A stretch of 64,000 bases of DNA from Kaistella palustris DSM 21579 (GCF_000422265.1 NZ_AULL01000016.1:124001-188000), one strand, 5' to 3'. Numbered from the stretch's first letter, positions 43,766-53,074 are shown. Numbers and translations: made by a program. Notes: generated from the sequence alone by a model not told the origin.

Positions 43766-44920
43766 GTGATTCCAAAAATCCGACTTTATTGCATCTTTTT
43801 CTCTTTACTCTTGCTGTGCTACTGTAAATCTGAAGCTGAAAAAGTCAGCACGCAGGCCACTGTCCGCAAGTCAATTATCGACAGTACTGTCATAGTGTTC
43901 CAGCAGAAATTACTGAAGAGCCAGCTCGATTCAGTCTTTGCCAAAAATAAATTCAATGGGAGTATTTCCGTTCTTCAAAACGGTCAGGTTTTGTATGAAA
44001 AGGAAAATGGTTTTGAAAATTTTAAAAATAAAAAACCGCTCGACAGCAATTCCGTCTTTGCCATTGGATCCGTCAGTAAGCAATTTACGGCGGTATTGAT
44101 TTTACTGCAGGAAGAACAGGAAAAACTTTCTACCGATGACCGTGTTTCAGGATTTCTAACTGCATTTAAGGCCGCTCCTTTTAAGGAAATTACGGTTAAA
44201 GAGTTGCTGAATCATACCTCCGGGCTCAGTGATTTTGGCAATGGTTTACTTTCAGAACCCGGAACAGAGTTCCATTATTCCAACAAAGGATTTTATTATC
44301 TGGGGCAAATCATCGAAAAAGTTTCCGGGAAGTCTTATGATCAGAATGCTATGGATCTTTTCAGGAAAACCGGTATGAACAACTCCTTTACCGCAAATAC
44401 GTTTACAGGTAATTACCTTGCCGGCGCATACCTTGGCGATGAGCAGCATTTTACCAAAGTCGCGAATATGCCGGAGAGGCTCACTGATAAATCGATTTCT
44501 GTGCCCGCCGGCGGAATACTTTCAACAATTAATGATCTGCACCGCTGGAATAACGCTCTGTTCAATGGTATAATTCTGAAACCTGCGTCTTTAAAAAAGC
44601 TCACCGAAAAATCTGCAGATCGCAATCACCCGATCCTGGGAAAAATGGGTTATGGTTTTGGTTTGATGATGAATGTCGGAAAACCCGAGGCTTACTTTCA
44701 CACGGGTTATGTGAAGGGCGCGCCTTCGCTGAACGTGTATTATCCCGCAACTAAAACTTCAGTAGTTGTACTTTCGAATATTGCCGATGAAAGCAAGGGT
44801 AAAAACGTGATTTTTAAGACGCATAAAGAAGTGAAAAAAGCGACTGATCATATAGAAATGGCGGTCACGGGGTTACGCAGCGACATGCTGAATGTGAGAC
44901 TGCACAACCTGGAGCGGTGA
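43766..44920 (+). CDS. serine hydrolase of the beta-lactamase/class C family
   Basis: A 384-residue envelope protein related to class C beta-lactamases and D-alanyl-D-alanine peptidases. All three motifs are present: S-V-S-K (Ser102 to Lys105) in AIGSVSKQFTA, Y-S-N (171-173), and H-T-G near 312. The N-terminus has a lipoprotein-like signal ending in LLLLCYC, so it is probably anchored by Cys20. The GTG at 43766 is chosen because an ATG at 43751 is out of frame and soon stops. Peptidase, esterase or peptidoglycan-recycling roles are all possible; resistance to beta-lactams should not be assumed. Confidence 0.88.
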   Translation: MIPKIRLYCIFFSLLLLCYCKSEAEKVSTQATVRKSIIDSTVIVFQQKLLKSQLDSVFAKNKFNGSISVLQNGQVLYEKENGFENFKNKKPLDSNSVFAIGSVSKQFTAVLILLQEEQEKLSTDDRVSGFLTAFKAAPFKEITVKELLNHTSGLSDFGNGLLSEPGTEFHYSNKGFYYLGQIIEKVSGKSYDQNAMDLFRKTGMNNSFTANTFTGNYLAGAYLGDEQHFTKVANMPERLTDKSISVPAGGILSTINDLHRWNNALFNGIILKPASLKKLTEKSADRNHPILGKMGYGFGLMMNVGKPEAYFHTGYVKGAPSLNVYYPATKTSVVVLSNIADESKGKNVIFKTHKEVKKATDHIEMAVTGLRSDMLNVRLHNLER

Positions 44921-44989
44921 AATATGCATTCAGTCGCAGCTTTCCTGCAAAAAGCGCCGCCAATAGTCGTTCATCTGGTTTAAACATTT

Positions 44990-44997
44990 TACATTTG
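44990..44997 (+). promoter_or_regulatory. -7 box for ruvC
   Basis: TACATTTG, four bases before the GTG start; the message is probably leaderless. Confidence 0.45.
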
Positions 44998-45001
44998 TAG
45001 C

Positions 45002-45556
45002 GTGCAGAATGAAACAATAATTTTAGGAATCGATCCGGGAACCAGCATCATGGGTTTTGGCCTTATTTCGGTGCAGGGAAGTAAGATCAAGATGATCTCC
45101 ATGCACGAACTGATCCTGAGTAAATATCCCAATCACGAGACTAAACTCAAGTATATTTTCGACCGTACTTTATCGCTGATCGATGAATTTCATCCTGATG
45201 AGGTCGCGCTCGAAGCACCGTTCTTTGGTAAAAATGTTCAGTCCATGCTCAAACTCGGCCGTGCGCAGGGCGTGGCGATGGCGGCATCTTTGCACCGCGA
45301 TATTCCCATCACCGAATATTCTCCGAAAAAAATTAAAATGGCCATCACCGGAAACGGCAATGCCAGCAAGGAAATGGTCGCCGGCATGCTCAAAAACCTA
45401 TTAAACCTGAAAGAATTTCCCACCAGGTATCTTGATGCGTCCGATGGGTTGGCCGTTGCGGTTTGCCACCACTTTAATTCCGGAAATTTGTCCGCTCAGA
45501 AATCCTACACGGGTTGGGACAGTTTTCTGAAACAAAATCCCGAACGTTTGAAGTAG
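45002..45556 (+). CDS. ruvC: Holliday junction resolvase RuvC
   Basis: A 184-residue endonuclease that cuts four-way DNA junctions during recombination. The catalytic acidic residues are visible: Asp11 in ILGIDPGTS, Glu71 in EVALEAPFFGKN, and the Asp145/Asp148 pair in YLDASDGLAVAVCHH. The start is GTG at 45002; the nearby ATG at 45009 is out of frame. It is a single gene here, with ruvA and ruvB not adjacent. Confidence 0.95.
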   Translation: MQNETIILGIDPGTSIMGFGLISVQGSKIKMISMHELILSKYPNHETKLKYIFDRTLSLIDEFHPDEVALEAPFFGKNVQSMLKLGRAQGVAMAASLHRDIPITEYSPKKIKMAITGNGNASKEMVAGMLKNLLNLKEFPTRYLDASDGLAVAVCHHFNSGNLSAQKSYTGWDSFLKQNPERLK

Positions 45557-45559
45557 GAT

Positions 45560-45656
45560 TTTTAGGAGCATCAAATTTCGTTTGTCTTTCGAAGAGCGGT
45601 CCGGCTCTCCGCTACTCCCGAAGTTTCGGGATCCACTGCGATCCCGGGCTATAAGC
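45560..45656 (-). repeat. mosaic intergenic repeat, family E copy
   Basis: It begins with TTTTTAGGAGCATCAAATTT and ends with GGGCTATAAG, the same two ends as the copy at 61244-61354, but the middle differs: it has its own inverted repeat ACTCCCGAAGTTTCGGGAT and CACTGCGATCCCGG. Confidence 0.7.
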
Positions 45657-45826
45657 ACAATTTAAGTTTCTCCGCCAGTTCTTTCATGCACAGATTTTTA
45701 GGCTGCTTGTTTGTAGCAGTAAATATATAACTGTTTTACAAAATATTAACTTGGTTAAACCTAATACTATTTGTAACGTTGTAGTGTTTTTTCTGACAAA
45801 TAAATCAGATCTCTAATGCCAAACTT

Positions 45827-46918
45827 ATGATACCACAAAAGATAAAACCCGTAAATACAGTAAACCATTCAATGAACTGGTTTCAGAAATTCCTGCTCGT
45901 CTGTTCGGGTGGTAATATTCACATCCTCCGCAAAACGCCGAGCGAGTGGAACAAATTTGCAGGAATTGGCGGTATCGTCCTCTTCACTGCAATATTTGCG
46001 ACACTTTCAGCAGGTTATGCTATGTTCACGGTTTTCGATAATATTTGGGCATCTGCAGGATTCGCTGTTTTGTGGGGCTTAATGATCTTCAACCTGGACC
46101 GCTATATCGTGTCGTCCATCAAGAAGACCGGGCCATGGTGGAACCAAATTCTTATGGCGGTTCCGCGTTTGATCTTAGCTGCGTTCCTGGGAATTATTAT
46201 TTCAAAGCCTTTAGAATTAAAAATTTTTGAGAAAGAAGTTAACAAGCAGCTGAACACCATCATTCAAAGAAATAAAACCCAGCTTCAGGCGGAAATGAAC
46301 GGCCGCATTCTGCAGCAGTCAGGACCTTTTGAAACCGAGAAAAAGCAAATTCAAACCAAAATCGCCGACTATCAGAAATCTTACGATTCCGCGGCAGTTG
46401 AACTGGAAAAAGAAATCCTTGGCAAGCAAAGTGGCTTGACAAGCGGAAAAGTAGGTTATGGTTCGAACGCCAAAAGAAAAGCCGAACTGAAAGAACAGCG
46501 CCGCCGTGACCTCGAAAATTATCAGCAGCAAATCGCGCCCCGCCTCGAATATCTTGACAAAGAAGTCTCAAAAGTTTATACCAACATTGAGAAAGAACGC
46601 GACAAAACCGAAACTTTCGAAGATCAGTTCAATGGTTTCGCCGCACGTCTGCAGGCCCTGGACGAACTTGGGAAAAACTCTGCGATTATCGGCGTCGCTG
46701 CTGCATTTATCATGGGACTTTTCATTACGCTGGAAATCGCACCGGTATTGGTCAAACTTATTTCTGCTGTCGGACCTTATGATTATCTTTTAGAGAAAAC
46801 CGAAAATGATTTCCGGCTTTATTCAAAAGAAAAGATCGAAAAGGGAAATGTGGGAACCGACTGGCGGATTCAGGATTACAGCAGTCAGCTCCGTAAACCT
46901 GAAGATGAAGAACTTTAA
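45827..46918 (+). CDS. DUF4407 domain-containing membrane protein
   Basis: A 363-residue protein of the DUF4407 family. It has an N-terminal motif FLLVCSGGNIHILRKTPSEW, then three membrane segments within residues about 48-130 (with LWGLMIFNLDRYIVSS between), a long periplasmic or cytosolic coiled-coil region rich in Lys, Glu and Gln (about 135-280), and a last membrane segment near 290-312 (SAIIGVAAAFIMGLFITLEI). Function unknown. The gene stands alone and is followed by a bidirectional terminator. Confidence 0.85.
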   Translation: MIPQKIKPVNTVNHSMNWFQKFLLVCSGGNIHILRKTPSEWNKFAGIGGIVLFTAIFATLSAGYAMFTVFDNIWASAGFAVLWGLMIFNLDRYIVSSIKKTGPWWNQILMAVPRLILAAFLGIIISKPLELKIFEKEVNKQLNTIIQRNKTQLQAEMNGRILQQSGPFETEKKQIQTKIADYQKSYDSAAVELEKEILGKQSGLTSGKVGYGSNAKRKAELKEQRRRDLENYQQQIAPRLEYLDKEVSKVYTNIEKERDKTETFEDQFNGFAARLQALDELGKNSAIIGVAAAFIMGLFITLEIAPVLVKLISAVGPYDYLLEKTENDFRLYSKEKIEKGNVGTDWRIQDYSSQLRKPEDEEL

Positions 46919-46923
46919 CCACG

Positions 46924-46960
46924 AAAAAGCCCGCAGAAAAATCTACGGGCTTTTTCTTTA
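46924..46960. terminator. bidirectional terminator between DUF4407 and SCO genes
   Basis: AAAAAGCCCG (46924-46933) pairs with CGGGCTTTTT (46946-46955), serving both converging genes. Confidence 0.88.
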
Positions 46961-46969
46961 AGTAAGATG

Positions 46970-47545
46970 CTACTTCAGTTCATTAACTGTTTTCGCGACT
47001 GCGTCGGAGTTTACCGTTCCTTCTTCCTGGCTTACCATTTCACCATTTCTGTTAAAAACACTTATGATGTTCGAATGTGAAAAAACGATAGGCGATATTT
47101 TTTTGTATTTCACTGCCAACACATTTGCAAATTCACGCGTTGATTCTACGTCGCTGCGAAGAAAGATCCACGGTTCACCGTACATATTTCGCTCTTCGGC
47201 GTATTTTTTCAACACTGCGGGTGTATCATTTTCAGGATCCACGGAAACGAAAACAAAGGAAGTGTTTTTCAGCTGTTCCAGCTTAACCTTCGATTTTACA
47301 GCTTTCATGTCACCAACCAGCAAAGGACAGGCGGTTTGGCAACGCGTAAAAATCATTACTACAACCAGGTTTTTGCCTTTCAGGTCTTTCAGCTGAATTT
47401 CTTTACCATCCTGATTTTCCCATTTCGAATCGAGCAGAAAAATGGAGTCGGTCATCTTTTCTTTAACTTCCTCCTTTTTATCTGCGTTTTCGGTACAGGA
47501 AATAAGAAAAAGGAGAGAAAAAAATGTGATTATAAATTGTTTCAT
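46970..47545 (-). CDS. SCO family copper-binding lipoprotein
   Basis: A 191-residue SCO1/SenC-type protein with a thioredoxin fold, which delivers copper to copper enzymes or keeps their cysteines reduced. Lipobox FLISC (Cys17); copper ligands Cys69 and Cys73 in FTRCQTACPLLVGDM and His157 in FSHSN. It lies three bases after the SUMF1-like gene, which follows nirK, so a role in maturing the copper nitrite reductase is the simplest reading. Confidence 0.92.
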   Translation of the reverse strand: MKQFIITFFSLLFLISCTENADKKEEVKEKMTDSIFLLDSKWENQDGKEIQLKDLKGKNLVVVMIFTRCQTACPLLVGDMKAVKSKVKLEQLKNTSFVFVSVDPENDTPAVLKKYAEERNMYGEPWIFLRSDVESTREFANVLAVKYKKISPIVFSHSNIISVFNRNGEMVSQEEGTVNSDAVAKTVNELK

Positions 47546-47548
47546 TTT

Positions 47549-48388
47549 TTAATTTTCTTTGAGGTCTTTGGCACACCGGAAACCGAGATTTTCTACCGTG
47601 TAATTAGCTTTTAGACTCGACCGGAAAGCGTAGCGCATGAACGAAGCGTAATTCAGAACATCGGCGGCACTTGTTGCAGCAGATGCGCAGAACAGTCCTT
47701 TGTCATCAAATTCACTTGTGCGGGAATCGCTGGTCGTCATTATGGAATTAAAATCGTCTGTCCATTCCCAAGTAAGGTCGAACATATTATAGACACCATA
47801 ATAGTTGGGTTGGGATAGTTTAACCTTGTTTTTCTCGCGGTATTTCTTGTTGTAAAGGTTAATCAGGTGCGCAGAATACGTAGGTTTGTTCCGTGCATTG
47901 GCGCTTTCCTCATCTGCCATGGCCACATATTCCCATTCATCCAAAGTCGGTAAACGCTTGCCTGCACTTTTGGCGTAAGCTTTTGCTGCAAACCAGGAAA
48001 CAAACGTAACAGGTGCATCCGGATCGGCATCTTTGGGCAGCGTTTCATCGTCCTGCCAATCTTTCAGATAGGTTTCATCGGCAAAAAGTCCTTTGACATT
48101 ACTGCGTTTCCATTTCGGATTTTTCTTTACAAAATCTAAAAATTCAGCGTTGGTTACCGGTCTTTCATCGAGAAGAAAATCCTCGACTTTCACCAGTGAA
48201 CTGTCCCCGTAAAACGGCAGATATTTTCCGCCTTTGATGGGAATCATTTTCACATCCGGCGTAATACTGAGCTCCTGGGTTATGGTGGCAGAATCATCTT
48301 TTGAATTTATCGTGGCAGCCTTATCGCAGCAGAGAAAAATAAAAAAGAAACTGCCGGTATAAAATAATATTTTGAAAATTTTAGACAT
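47549..48388 (-). CDS. SUMF1/FGE-type lipoprotein next to nirK
   Basis: A 279-residue protein with a formylglycine-generating-enzyme-like (FGE-sulfatase) domain. Recognised from MIPIKGGKYLPF, DERPVTNAEFLDFVKKNPKW, PVTFVSWFAAKAYAKSAGKR, LPTLDEWEYVAMADE, YNMFDLTWEWTDDF and the final NLGFRCAKDL. The N-terminus is a lipoprotein-like signal (FFFIFLCC). Only some of the active-site Cys of true FGE are visible, so an oxidase role is doubtful. It sits between nirK and the SCO gene in one operon, and comparable genes near nirK or nosZ in other flavobacteria are thought to act in enzyme maturation. Confidence 0.85.
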   Translation of the reverse strand: MSKIFKILFYTGSFFFIFLCCDKAATINSKDDSATITQELSITPDVKMIPIKGGKYLPFYGDSSLVKVEDFLLDERPVTNAEFLDFVKKNPKWKRSNVKGLFADETYLKDWQDDETLPKDADPDAPVTFVSWFAAKAYAKSAGKRLPTLDEWEYVAMADEESANARNKPTYSAHLINLYNKKYREKNKVKLSQPNYYGVYNMFDLTWEWTDDFNSIMTTSDSRTSEFDDKGLFCASAATSAADVLNYASFMRYAFRSSLKANYTVENLGFRCAKDLKEN

Positions 48389-48420
48389 GGCAGTTCCTTT
48401 TATGTTATTTGAATTTTTGA

Positions 48421-49458
48421 TTACTGTACTTTGTTATAAACCTTCGGATTTTTTTCGCCGGTTACTTTCAGCATTCCGATAGCTCCTTTGTTAAAGGCAC
48501 GGAAGATAGAGTGGTCGACCAAAATATAGTTTCCGGGCTCTTCTACTTTAAATTCTACGATTGCAGCGCCGCCGGCAGGAATTACAGTGGTCTGTACATT
48601 CTTATTGATCGTGCTTCCGCCTTCTACATATACTTTATCGAAGATCTCTCCGATCACGTGGAACGAAGAAACAAGGTTTGGTCCGCCATTTCCTACAAAG
48701 ATCCTTACGGTTTCACCAACTTTGGCTGTAAGTGCATTTGCACCCATCAACGCGTTTTTCTTACCGTTGAAGACTACGTAAGTCGGTCTTTCGTCAACAC
48801 CTTTGTCCTGATCGAATTCCTGAAGTCCTTTCTCGTCGGTTTTTCCTTTGGTATAGAATTCACCCTGCATTACGTAATATTCGCGGTCAACTTTTGGCAA
48901 ACCACCTTCCGGCTCTACAAGGATCAAACCGTACATTCCGTTCGCAATGTGCATAGGAACCGGTGCTGCAGCACAGTGGTAAACATATAATCCGGGATTT
49001 AAAGCTTTAAAATTGAAGATCGCTTCTTTGCCGGGTGCAACATTTGTTGCTTCTGCGCCACCACCTGGGCCATTCACCGCGTGAAGGTCTATATTGTGCG
49101 GCATTACGCTGTTACTTTTGTTTTTTAAGTGAAGTTCTACCTCATCACCAACCCGAACTCTGATGAATGATCCTGGAATGGAGCTGTTGAAAGTCCAGAA
49201 TTTGTAAGTGACGCCATCAGCAAGTTCACCTTCTTCTTCCGTAGCTTCCAGGTGTACAACGACTTTCTGGGCCGCTCTGTCACCGATCGCAGCAGGAACT
49301 CCTGGTGGCGCTACAATTCCCTGTTTTACAGGTTCACCACTCACCTTAATTTCCATGGCTTCGGCTGCCGAGGTGGAACCTGCATTTTCTGTTGAATTTT
49401 GTTTGCACGCCTGAAGTGTGAATAAGGCTACTGCAAGGGTTGTCAGAATGTTTTTCAT
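48421..49458 (-). CDS. nirK: copper-containing nitrite reductase, lipoprotein form
   Basis: Reduces nitrite to nitric oxide in the periplasm. The 345 residues form two cupredoxin domains. Type 1 copper ligands: His121, Cys162, His170, Met175 (in [12 protein letters not shown] and [18 protein letters not shown]). Type 2 copper ligands: His126, His161, His316 (in VDHSIFRAF). The catalytic Asp124 and His267 (SSFHVIGE) are present, so all key residues are intact. The N-terminus [18 protein letters not shown] is a lipoprotein signal with Cys18, and a Ser/Thr/Ala linker follows, so the enzyme is membrane-tethered rather than soluble. First gene of nirK-SUMF1-SCO. Confidence 0.96.
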   Translation of the reverse strand: MKNILTTLAVALFTLQACKQNSTENAGSTSAAEAMEIKVSGEPVKQGIVAPPGVPAAIGDRAAQKVVVHLEATEEEGELADGVTYKFWTFNSSIPGSFIRVRVGDEVELHLKNKSNSVMPHNIDLHAVNGPGGGAEATNVAPGKEAIFNFKALNPGLYVYHCAAAPVPMHIANGMYGLILVEPEGGLPKVDREYYVMQGEFYTKGKTDEKGLQEFDQDKGVDERPTYVVFNGKKNALMGANALTAKVGETVRIFVGNGGPNLVSSFHVIGEIFDKVYVEGGSTINKNVQTTVIPAGGAAIVEFKVEEPGNYILVDHSIFRAFNKGAIGMLKVTGEKNPKVYNKVQ

Positions 49459-49483
49459 TGTTGATTTTTTAACTGTTTTTTAA

Positions 49484-49501
49484 TAGGACAAATCTATCCT
49501 A
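49484..49501 (-). promoter_or_regulatory. nirK -7 box inside an inverted repeat
   Basis: TAGGA-N8-TCCTA (49484-49501) surrounds TAGATTTG, a -7 box on the - strand (49496-49489). A protein bound to the repeat would block the promoter. A second inverted repeat, GATAT-N5-ATATC, lies upstream at 49527-49541. Confidence 0.5.
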
Positions 49502-49619
49502 ATTAAAATATATTTGAAAATATTTGGATATGAGTTATATCAGACTTGGGTAAAATATCCGATGGCTTCTTTCTATTTCAGAATTTGTGTGCAAAAGTAC
49601 GTATTCAAAAATATCTCAT

Positions 49620-50069
49620 CTATTGTGCAGAAAGCTTCAGAATAAGCGGGTCACTGATTACTTTCTGGGAATAATATACGGCACCGCACACAGTGGATCG
49701 CAGCGTATAATTTCCTTTACGGAGGACAAACTGATTTTTAGAGTGTGCCGCGATGGGTAAATTATAAATCTGGCTGTTGGAAATTCCTACAAGGCGCAGA
49801 ATAATATTGCAGTTGGAAGCGTTTTCGACTACGGCAGCGGTTTCGGTCTCGCGCGGATCGGTATCGTTAAGGAGATACGTGAGAACAGCCGCATTTACCT
49901 GTTTTTTATTGATCTTGTCTTTTTCCATAAGTTCCTGAAACTCGCTGCGCTCAGCCGACGGGGCTGCCGGAGTGGAAGTGGACGAATTTCTGTACACGGT
50001 ATTAGGTATTGTTGATATTTCACAACCTGTTACCATTAATAAGAGAAGAAAGAAGAAACAGTATTTCAT
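49620..50069 (-). CDS. DUF6759 family lipoprotein, paralogue 3
   Basis: A 149-residue lipoprotein with box LMVTGC at the end of a short signal (MKYCFFFLLLLMVTGC); an earlier in-frame Met would place a second hydrophobic stretch before it. It has a Ser/Thr/Pro linker, then the same C-terminal domain as the genes at 34496 and 36039: N-A-S-N-C-N-I-I-L-R, LPIAAHSKNQFVLRKGNYTL, S-T-V-C-G-A-V-Y. The N-terminal AHPDDP block of the other two is missing. Function unknown. Confidence 0.75.
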   Translation of the reverse strand: MKYCFFFLLLLMVTGCEISTIPNTVYRNSSTSTPAAPSAERSEFQELMEKDKINKKQVNAAVLTYLLNDTDPRETETAAVVENASNCNIILRLVGISNSQIYNLPIAAHSKNQFVLRKGNYTLRSTVCGAVYYSQKVISDPLILKLSAQ

Positions 50070-50372
50070 TACAGATTCAGATTGGTAAAAGATAAATATA
50101 GCATTTTCTTTTATAAAATAAATAAGAAAACCAGTCATTAAAGACTATTTAAAAGGAGAAAGATTAAATTTTCTACACATTGAATAAATTTCTCGGCAGG
50201 TAAATTTTAGAAATAATTCATCAGTATTTGGTTTTCGGTATTGAAGCGAAAATCAAAGAGGAAAACGATTACTGTTCTTTTACTATCTGCCGTGTTTTAT
50301 AGTGATAACATCAAAATTTCAACTAATAAAATCTATATATATTTGGGGAATTAACAATTTAAATTCTTATTT
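50070..50372. other. 303-base gap upstream of a T9SS gene
   Basis: A/T-rich sequence with no gene, no palindrome and no repeat that I can recognise, apart from a TATATTTG -7 box at 50338-50345 for the next gene. Confidence 0.6.
50338..50345 (+). promoter_or_regulatory. -7 box of the T9SS protein gene
   Basis: TATATTTG, 27 bases before the ATG at 50373. Confidence 0.5.
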
Positions 50373-51275
50373 ATGAAAAAAGTTTTATCTGTTGTCTTTT
50401 CTGCAGCATTTGCAGCAACAATGTTCTCTCAGACTTTAATGGCTGACGATTTTAATTCTTACAACACCGGAAATCTTGGTACACAAGGTGGCTGGGGTCG
50501 CGATGGCGGGGCCAACAACATGGCGAAAATCGCCACGATAGACGCTGCACACGGTAAATCCCTGCAAATGGCGAGCACAGCAGCTAATGCAGCAGGTATG
50601 TTCATCTACAAGGAATTCGACTGGTTTTCAAAAGCAGATGGTAATGATGTATTCGTTGCAGAGTTTGAACTTTATCCAACGGCCACTTCACCGGCAGAAA
50701 TCCAGGTGTACGACGCGGCAGGTGGCGAATACTATGCAATTTTCGACATTTATATGGCACCGGGCGTAGGTGTATATCTAGCTGACCAGGCAGATTTCGA
50801 CGACGAGACCAACGGCGAGTTGCTCACAGACAATGTAACCGCAAACACTTGGTACAAAGTAAAAGTTACTTACGATACTTTGGAAGGAAGTATGAAAGTA
50901 AACATCAACGGAACAGAATACGGTCCTTACGCTAAAGCGGCAAACTACTATCCGACAGAAGTCGATATTGTTTCTGTAGGCGTAAACAACGCCGGTTTCG
51001 ATAACATTAAAATGTCTGCAGAAGCAGCTTTGGCAGTTAACAGTACCAAATCTAAATTTGCACTAAGTGTATATCCGAATCCGGCAACTGATGTGATCAA
51101 CTTAAGATCTGCAGAAAAAATCTCTGAGATCTCTATTTTTGATCTTTCCGGAAAACTGGTAAAAACTGCTGCTGAAACTTCAGTAAATGTTCAGGATCTT
51201 GCAAAAGGTTCTTATGTAGTATCTGTGAAATATGCAAACGGTTCTACAGAAACTAAAAAAGTAATCAAGAAATAA
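50373..51275 (+). CDS. secreted protein with T9SS type A sorting domain
   Basis: A 300-residue secreted protein. Signal peptide MKKVLSVVFSAAFAATMFSQ; a beta-sandwich of about 190 residues resembling laminin-G/concanavalin-like modules (DDFNSYNTGNLGTQGGWGRD near the start, NTWYKVKVTYDTLEGSMKVN later); then a typical T9SS type A C-terminal domain (LSVYPNPATDVINL, ISIFDLSGKLVK, SYVVSVKYANG, TKKVIKK). The sorting domain is cut off after export and the protein is released or fixed to the cell surface. A carbohydrate- or polymer-binding role is possible. It forms its own transcription unit. Confidence 0.88.
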   Translation: MKKVLSVVFSAAFAATMFSQTLMADDFNSYNTGNLGTQGGWGRDGGANNMAKIATIDAAHGKSLQMASTAANAAGMFIYKEFDWFSKADGNDVFVAEFELYPTATSPAEIQVYDAAGGEYYAIFDIYMAPGVGVYLADQADFDDETNGELLTDNVTANTWYKVKVTYDTLEGSMKVNINGTEYGPYAKAANYYPTEVDIVSVGVNNAGFDNIKMSAEAALAVNSTKSKFALSVYPNPATDVINLRSAEKISEISIFDLSGKLVKTAAETSVNVQDLAKGSYVVSVKYANGSTETKKVIKK

Positions 51276-51298
51276 TTTTCTCACTTTCTTTTAATGAT

Positions 51299-51330
51299 AA
51301 GGGCTGCGTTTCGCAGCCTTTATTTTTTAT
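51299..51330 (+). terminator. terminator after the T9SS protein gene
   Basis: GGCTGCG and CGCAGCC form a seven-base stem around TTT, followed by TTTATTTTTTATT. Confidence 0.85.
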
Positions 51331-51356
51331 TAAAATCTGCATATTAAAAATGCAAA

Positions 51357-51390
51357 AGAAAACTCCGAAAGCCTGATTTCGGAGTTTTGT
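51357..51390 (-). terminator. terminator after guaB
   Basis: AAAACTCCGAAA (51359-51370) pairs with TTTCGGAGTTTT (51377-51388). It follows guaB on the - strand and could also stop + strand readthrough. Confidence 0.88.
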
Positions 51391-51408
51391 CTGTTACGCA
51401 GTGTTAAA

Positions 51409-52869
51409 TTATAACGAATAATTCGGCGCTTCCTGCGTAATTATTACATCGTGCGGATGAGATTCCTTCAGTCCGTTTCCGGTGATCATCACCATTTTTC
51501 CGTCCGTTTGCAGGGTAGGAATGTCTTTGGTTCCGCAATATCCCATACCGGCGCGGATTCCACCTGTAAGCTGAAACACTACTTCCTCGAGTTTTCCTTT
51601 GTGTGGCACACGCCCTTCAATACCTTCGGGCACAAATTTCTTGGCTTCACTCTGGAAATATCTTTCCTTGCCGCCGCGTCGCATGGCAGAAAGTGAACCC
51701 ATTCCCTGGTAGGCTTTAAATTTCCGTCCCTGGAAAATAATTTCCTCGCCCGGCGCTTCATCGGTTCCGGCCAAAAGTGAACCAAGCATTACGGCACTTG
51801 CACCGGAAGCCAACGCTTTTACAATATCTCCGGACAATTTAATTCCGCCGTCAGCAATTACAGCTACATTTTTAGATTTCGCATATTCAAAAACATTATA
51901 AATCGCAGAAAGTTGCGGAACACCAACGCCTGCCACAACCCTGGTCGTGCAAATGGAACCGGGTCCCACACCGACTTTCAGAATATTTGCGCCGGCCTCG
52001 ATCAGGTCCTTTGCAGCATCTGCGGTTACAATGTTTCCGCCTACAATATCAAGGTCCGCAAAGTTTTTACGTATTTCAGCAATTTTATCAAGCACACCGC
52101 GCGAATGGCCATGTGCGGAATCTACCGCAATGATATCTACTCCCGCTTCCACAAGTGCAGTAACGCGGTCAATGGTATCCTCGCCCACGCCCACGCCGGC
52201 ACCTACGATCAGGCGACCGTTTAAGTCTTTATTGGCGTTGGGATATTCCATTTGGTTGTCGATATCTTTAATGGTGATCAAACCTACAAGTTTAAAATCA
52301 TTATCAACTATAGGAAGTTTTTCTACGCGGTTACGCAGCAGAATCTGCTTGGCTTCATCCAGATTGGTCGCTTTGTTTGAAGTGATGAGGTCCTCTTTGG
52401 TCATCAGCTCTTCAACCTTTAACGCAAGGTTTTCCTGATATTTCACATCGCGGTTGGTGATAATTCCGATCAGTGTATTGTTTTCATCAACCACCGGCAG
52501 ACCCGAGATCTTGAATCTTGCCATCAGCTCTTTGGCTTCGGCAAGAGTGTGGTCTTTTGATAAAGTCACCGGATCGGAGATCATTCCGTTTTCCGAACGC
52601 TTCACATTATAAACCTGTGTCGCCTGCTCCTCGATCGGCATATTTTTGTGAATGAAACCTATGCCGCCAACTCTTGCCAGCGCAATAGCCATTTCTGCTT
52701 CAGTTACAGTATCCATAGCCGCGGAAACTATAGGAACATTCAAAGTGATTTTATCGGAAAGCCGGGATTTTAGGGAAACCTGATTAGGCAGAACTTCGGA
52801 ATAAGAAGGGATTAAAAGCACGTCATCAAAGGTGATGGCACTTTCTACAATTTTTGTGTGAATAGACAT
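51409..52869 (-). CDS. guaB: IMP dehydrogenase
   Basis: Oxidises IMP to XMP with NAD, the first committed step of guanine nucleotide synthesis. The 486 residues contain the TIM-barrel catalytic domain interrupted by a pair of CBS domains (about residues 95-205, starting [20 protein letters not shown]). The catalytic loop [20 protein letters not shown] with the active Cys is near residue 302, and the NAD-binding [20 protein letters not shown] and the flap region [11 protein letters not shown] follow. A TAATTTTG promoter box lies 14 bases before the start. Confidence 0.97.
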   Translation of the reverse strand: MSIHTKIVESAITFDDVLLIPSYSEVLPNQVSLKSRLSDKITLNVPIVSAAMDTVTEAEMAIALARVGGIGFIHKNMPIEEQATQVYNVKRSENGMISDPVTLSKDHTLAEAKELMARFKISGLPVVDENNTLIGIITNRDVKYQENLALKVEELMTKEDLITSNKATNLDEAKQILLRNRVEKLPIVDNDFKLVGLITIKDIDNQMEYPNANKDLNGRLIVGAGVGVGEDTIDRVTALVEAGVDIIAVDSAHGHSRGVLDKIAEIRKNFADLDIVGGNIVTADAAKDLIEAGANILKVGVGPGSICTTRVVAGVGVPQLSAIYNVFEYAKSKNVAVIADGGIKLSGDIVKALASGASAVMLGSLLAGTDEAPGEEIIFQGRKFKAYQGMGSLSAMRRGGKERYFQSEAKKFVPEGIEGRVPHKGKLEEVVFQLTGGIRAGMGYCGTKDIPTLQTDGKMVMITGNGLKESHPHDVIITQEAPNYSL

Positions 52870-52883
52870 CTTTGCTTTCTGCG

Positions 52884-52891
52884 CAAAATTA
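52884..52891 (-). promoter_or_regulatory. -7 box for guaB
   Basis: TAATTTTG on the - strand, 14 bases before the ATG at 52869. Confidence 0.5.
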
Positions 52892-53030
52892 AGGAATTTT
52901 TAGGAAAAATAAAAATATAGATTTTGAAGCGAAGAATAATCTTTTAAATATTGTCCAAATTTTAATAACCGTCCGGCAATTACGTTGAGATGATCATCCA
53001 TTAAAAAAAAAATTCAGCAGATTGAATTTC

Positions 53031-53059
53031 AAATAAAAAACCACCCGGAAATGGGTGGC
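53031..53059 (-). terminator. terminator of the sigma/DUF4252 operon
   Basis: CCACCC (53041-53046) pairs with GGGTGG (53053-53058); on the - strand a T-rich tail follows. Confidence 0.8.
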
Positions 53060-53074
53060 TTAAGAAGTGAAGGC

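Noticed and set aside
43766-44920. Possible antibiotic-resistance beta-lactamase.
   Set aside because: The S-x-x-K, Y-x-N and H-T-G motifs are shared by many peptidases and esterases of this fold; nothing specific to resistance enzymes is seen.
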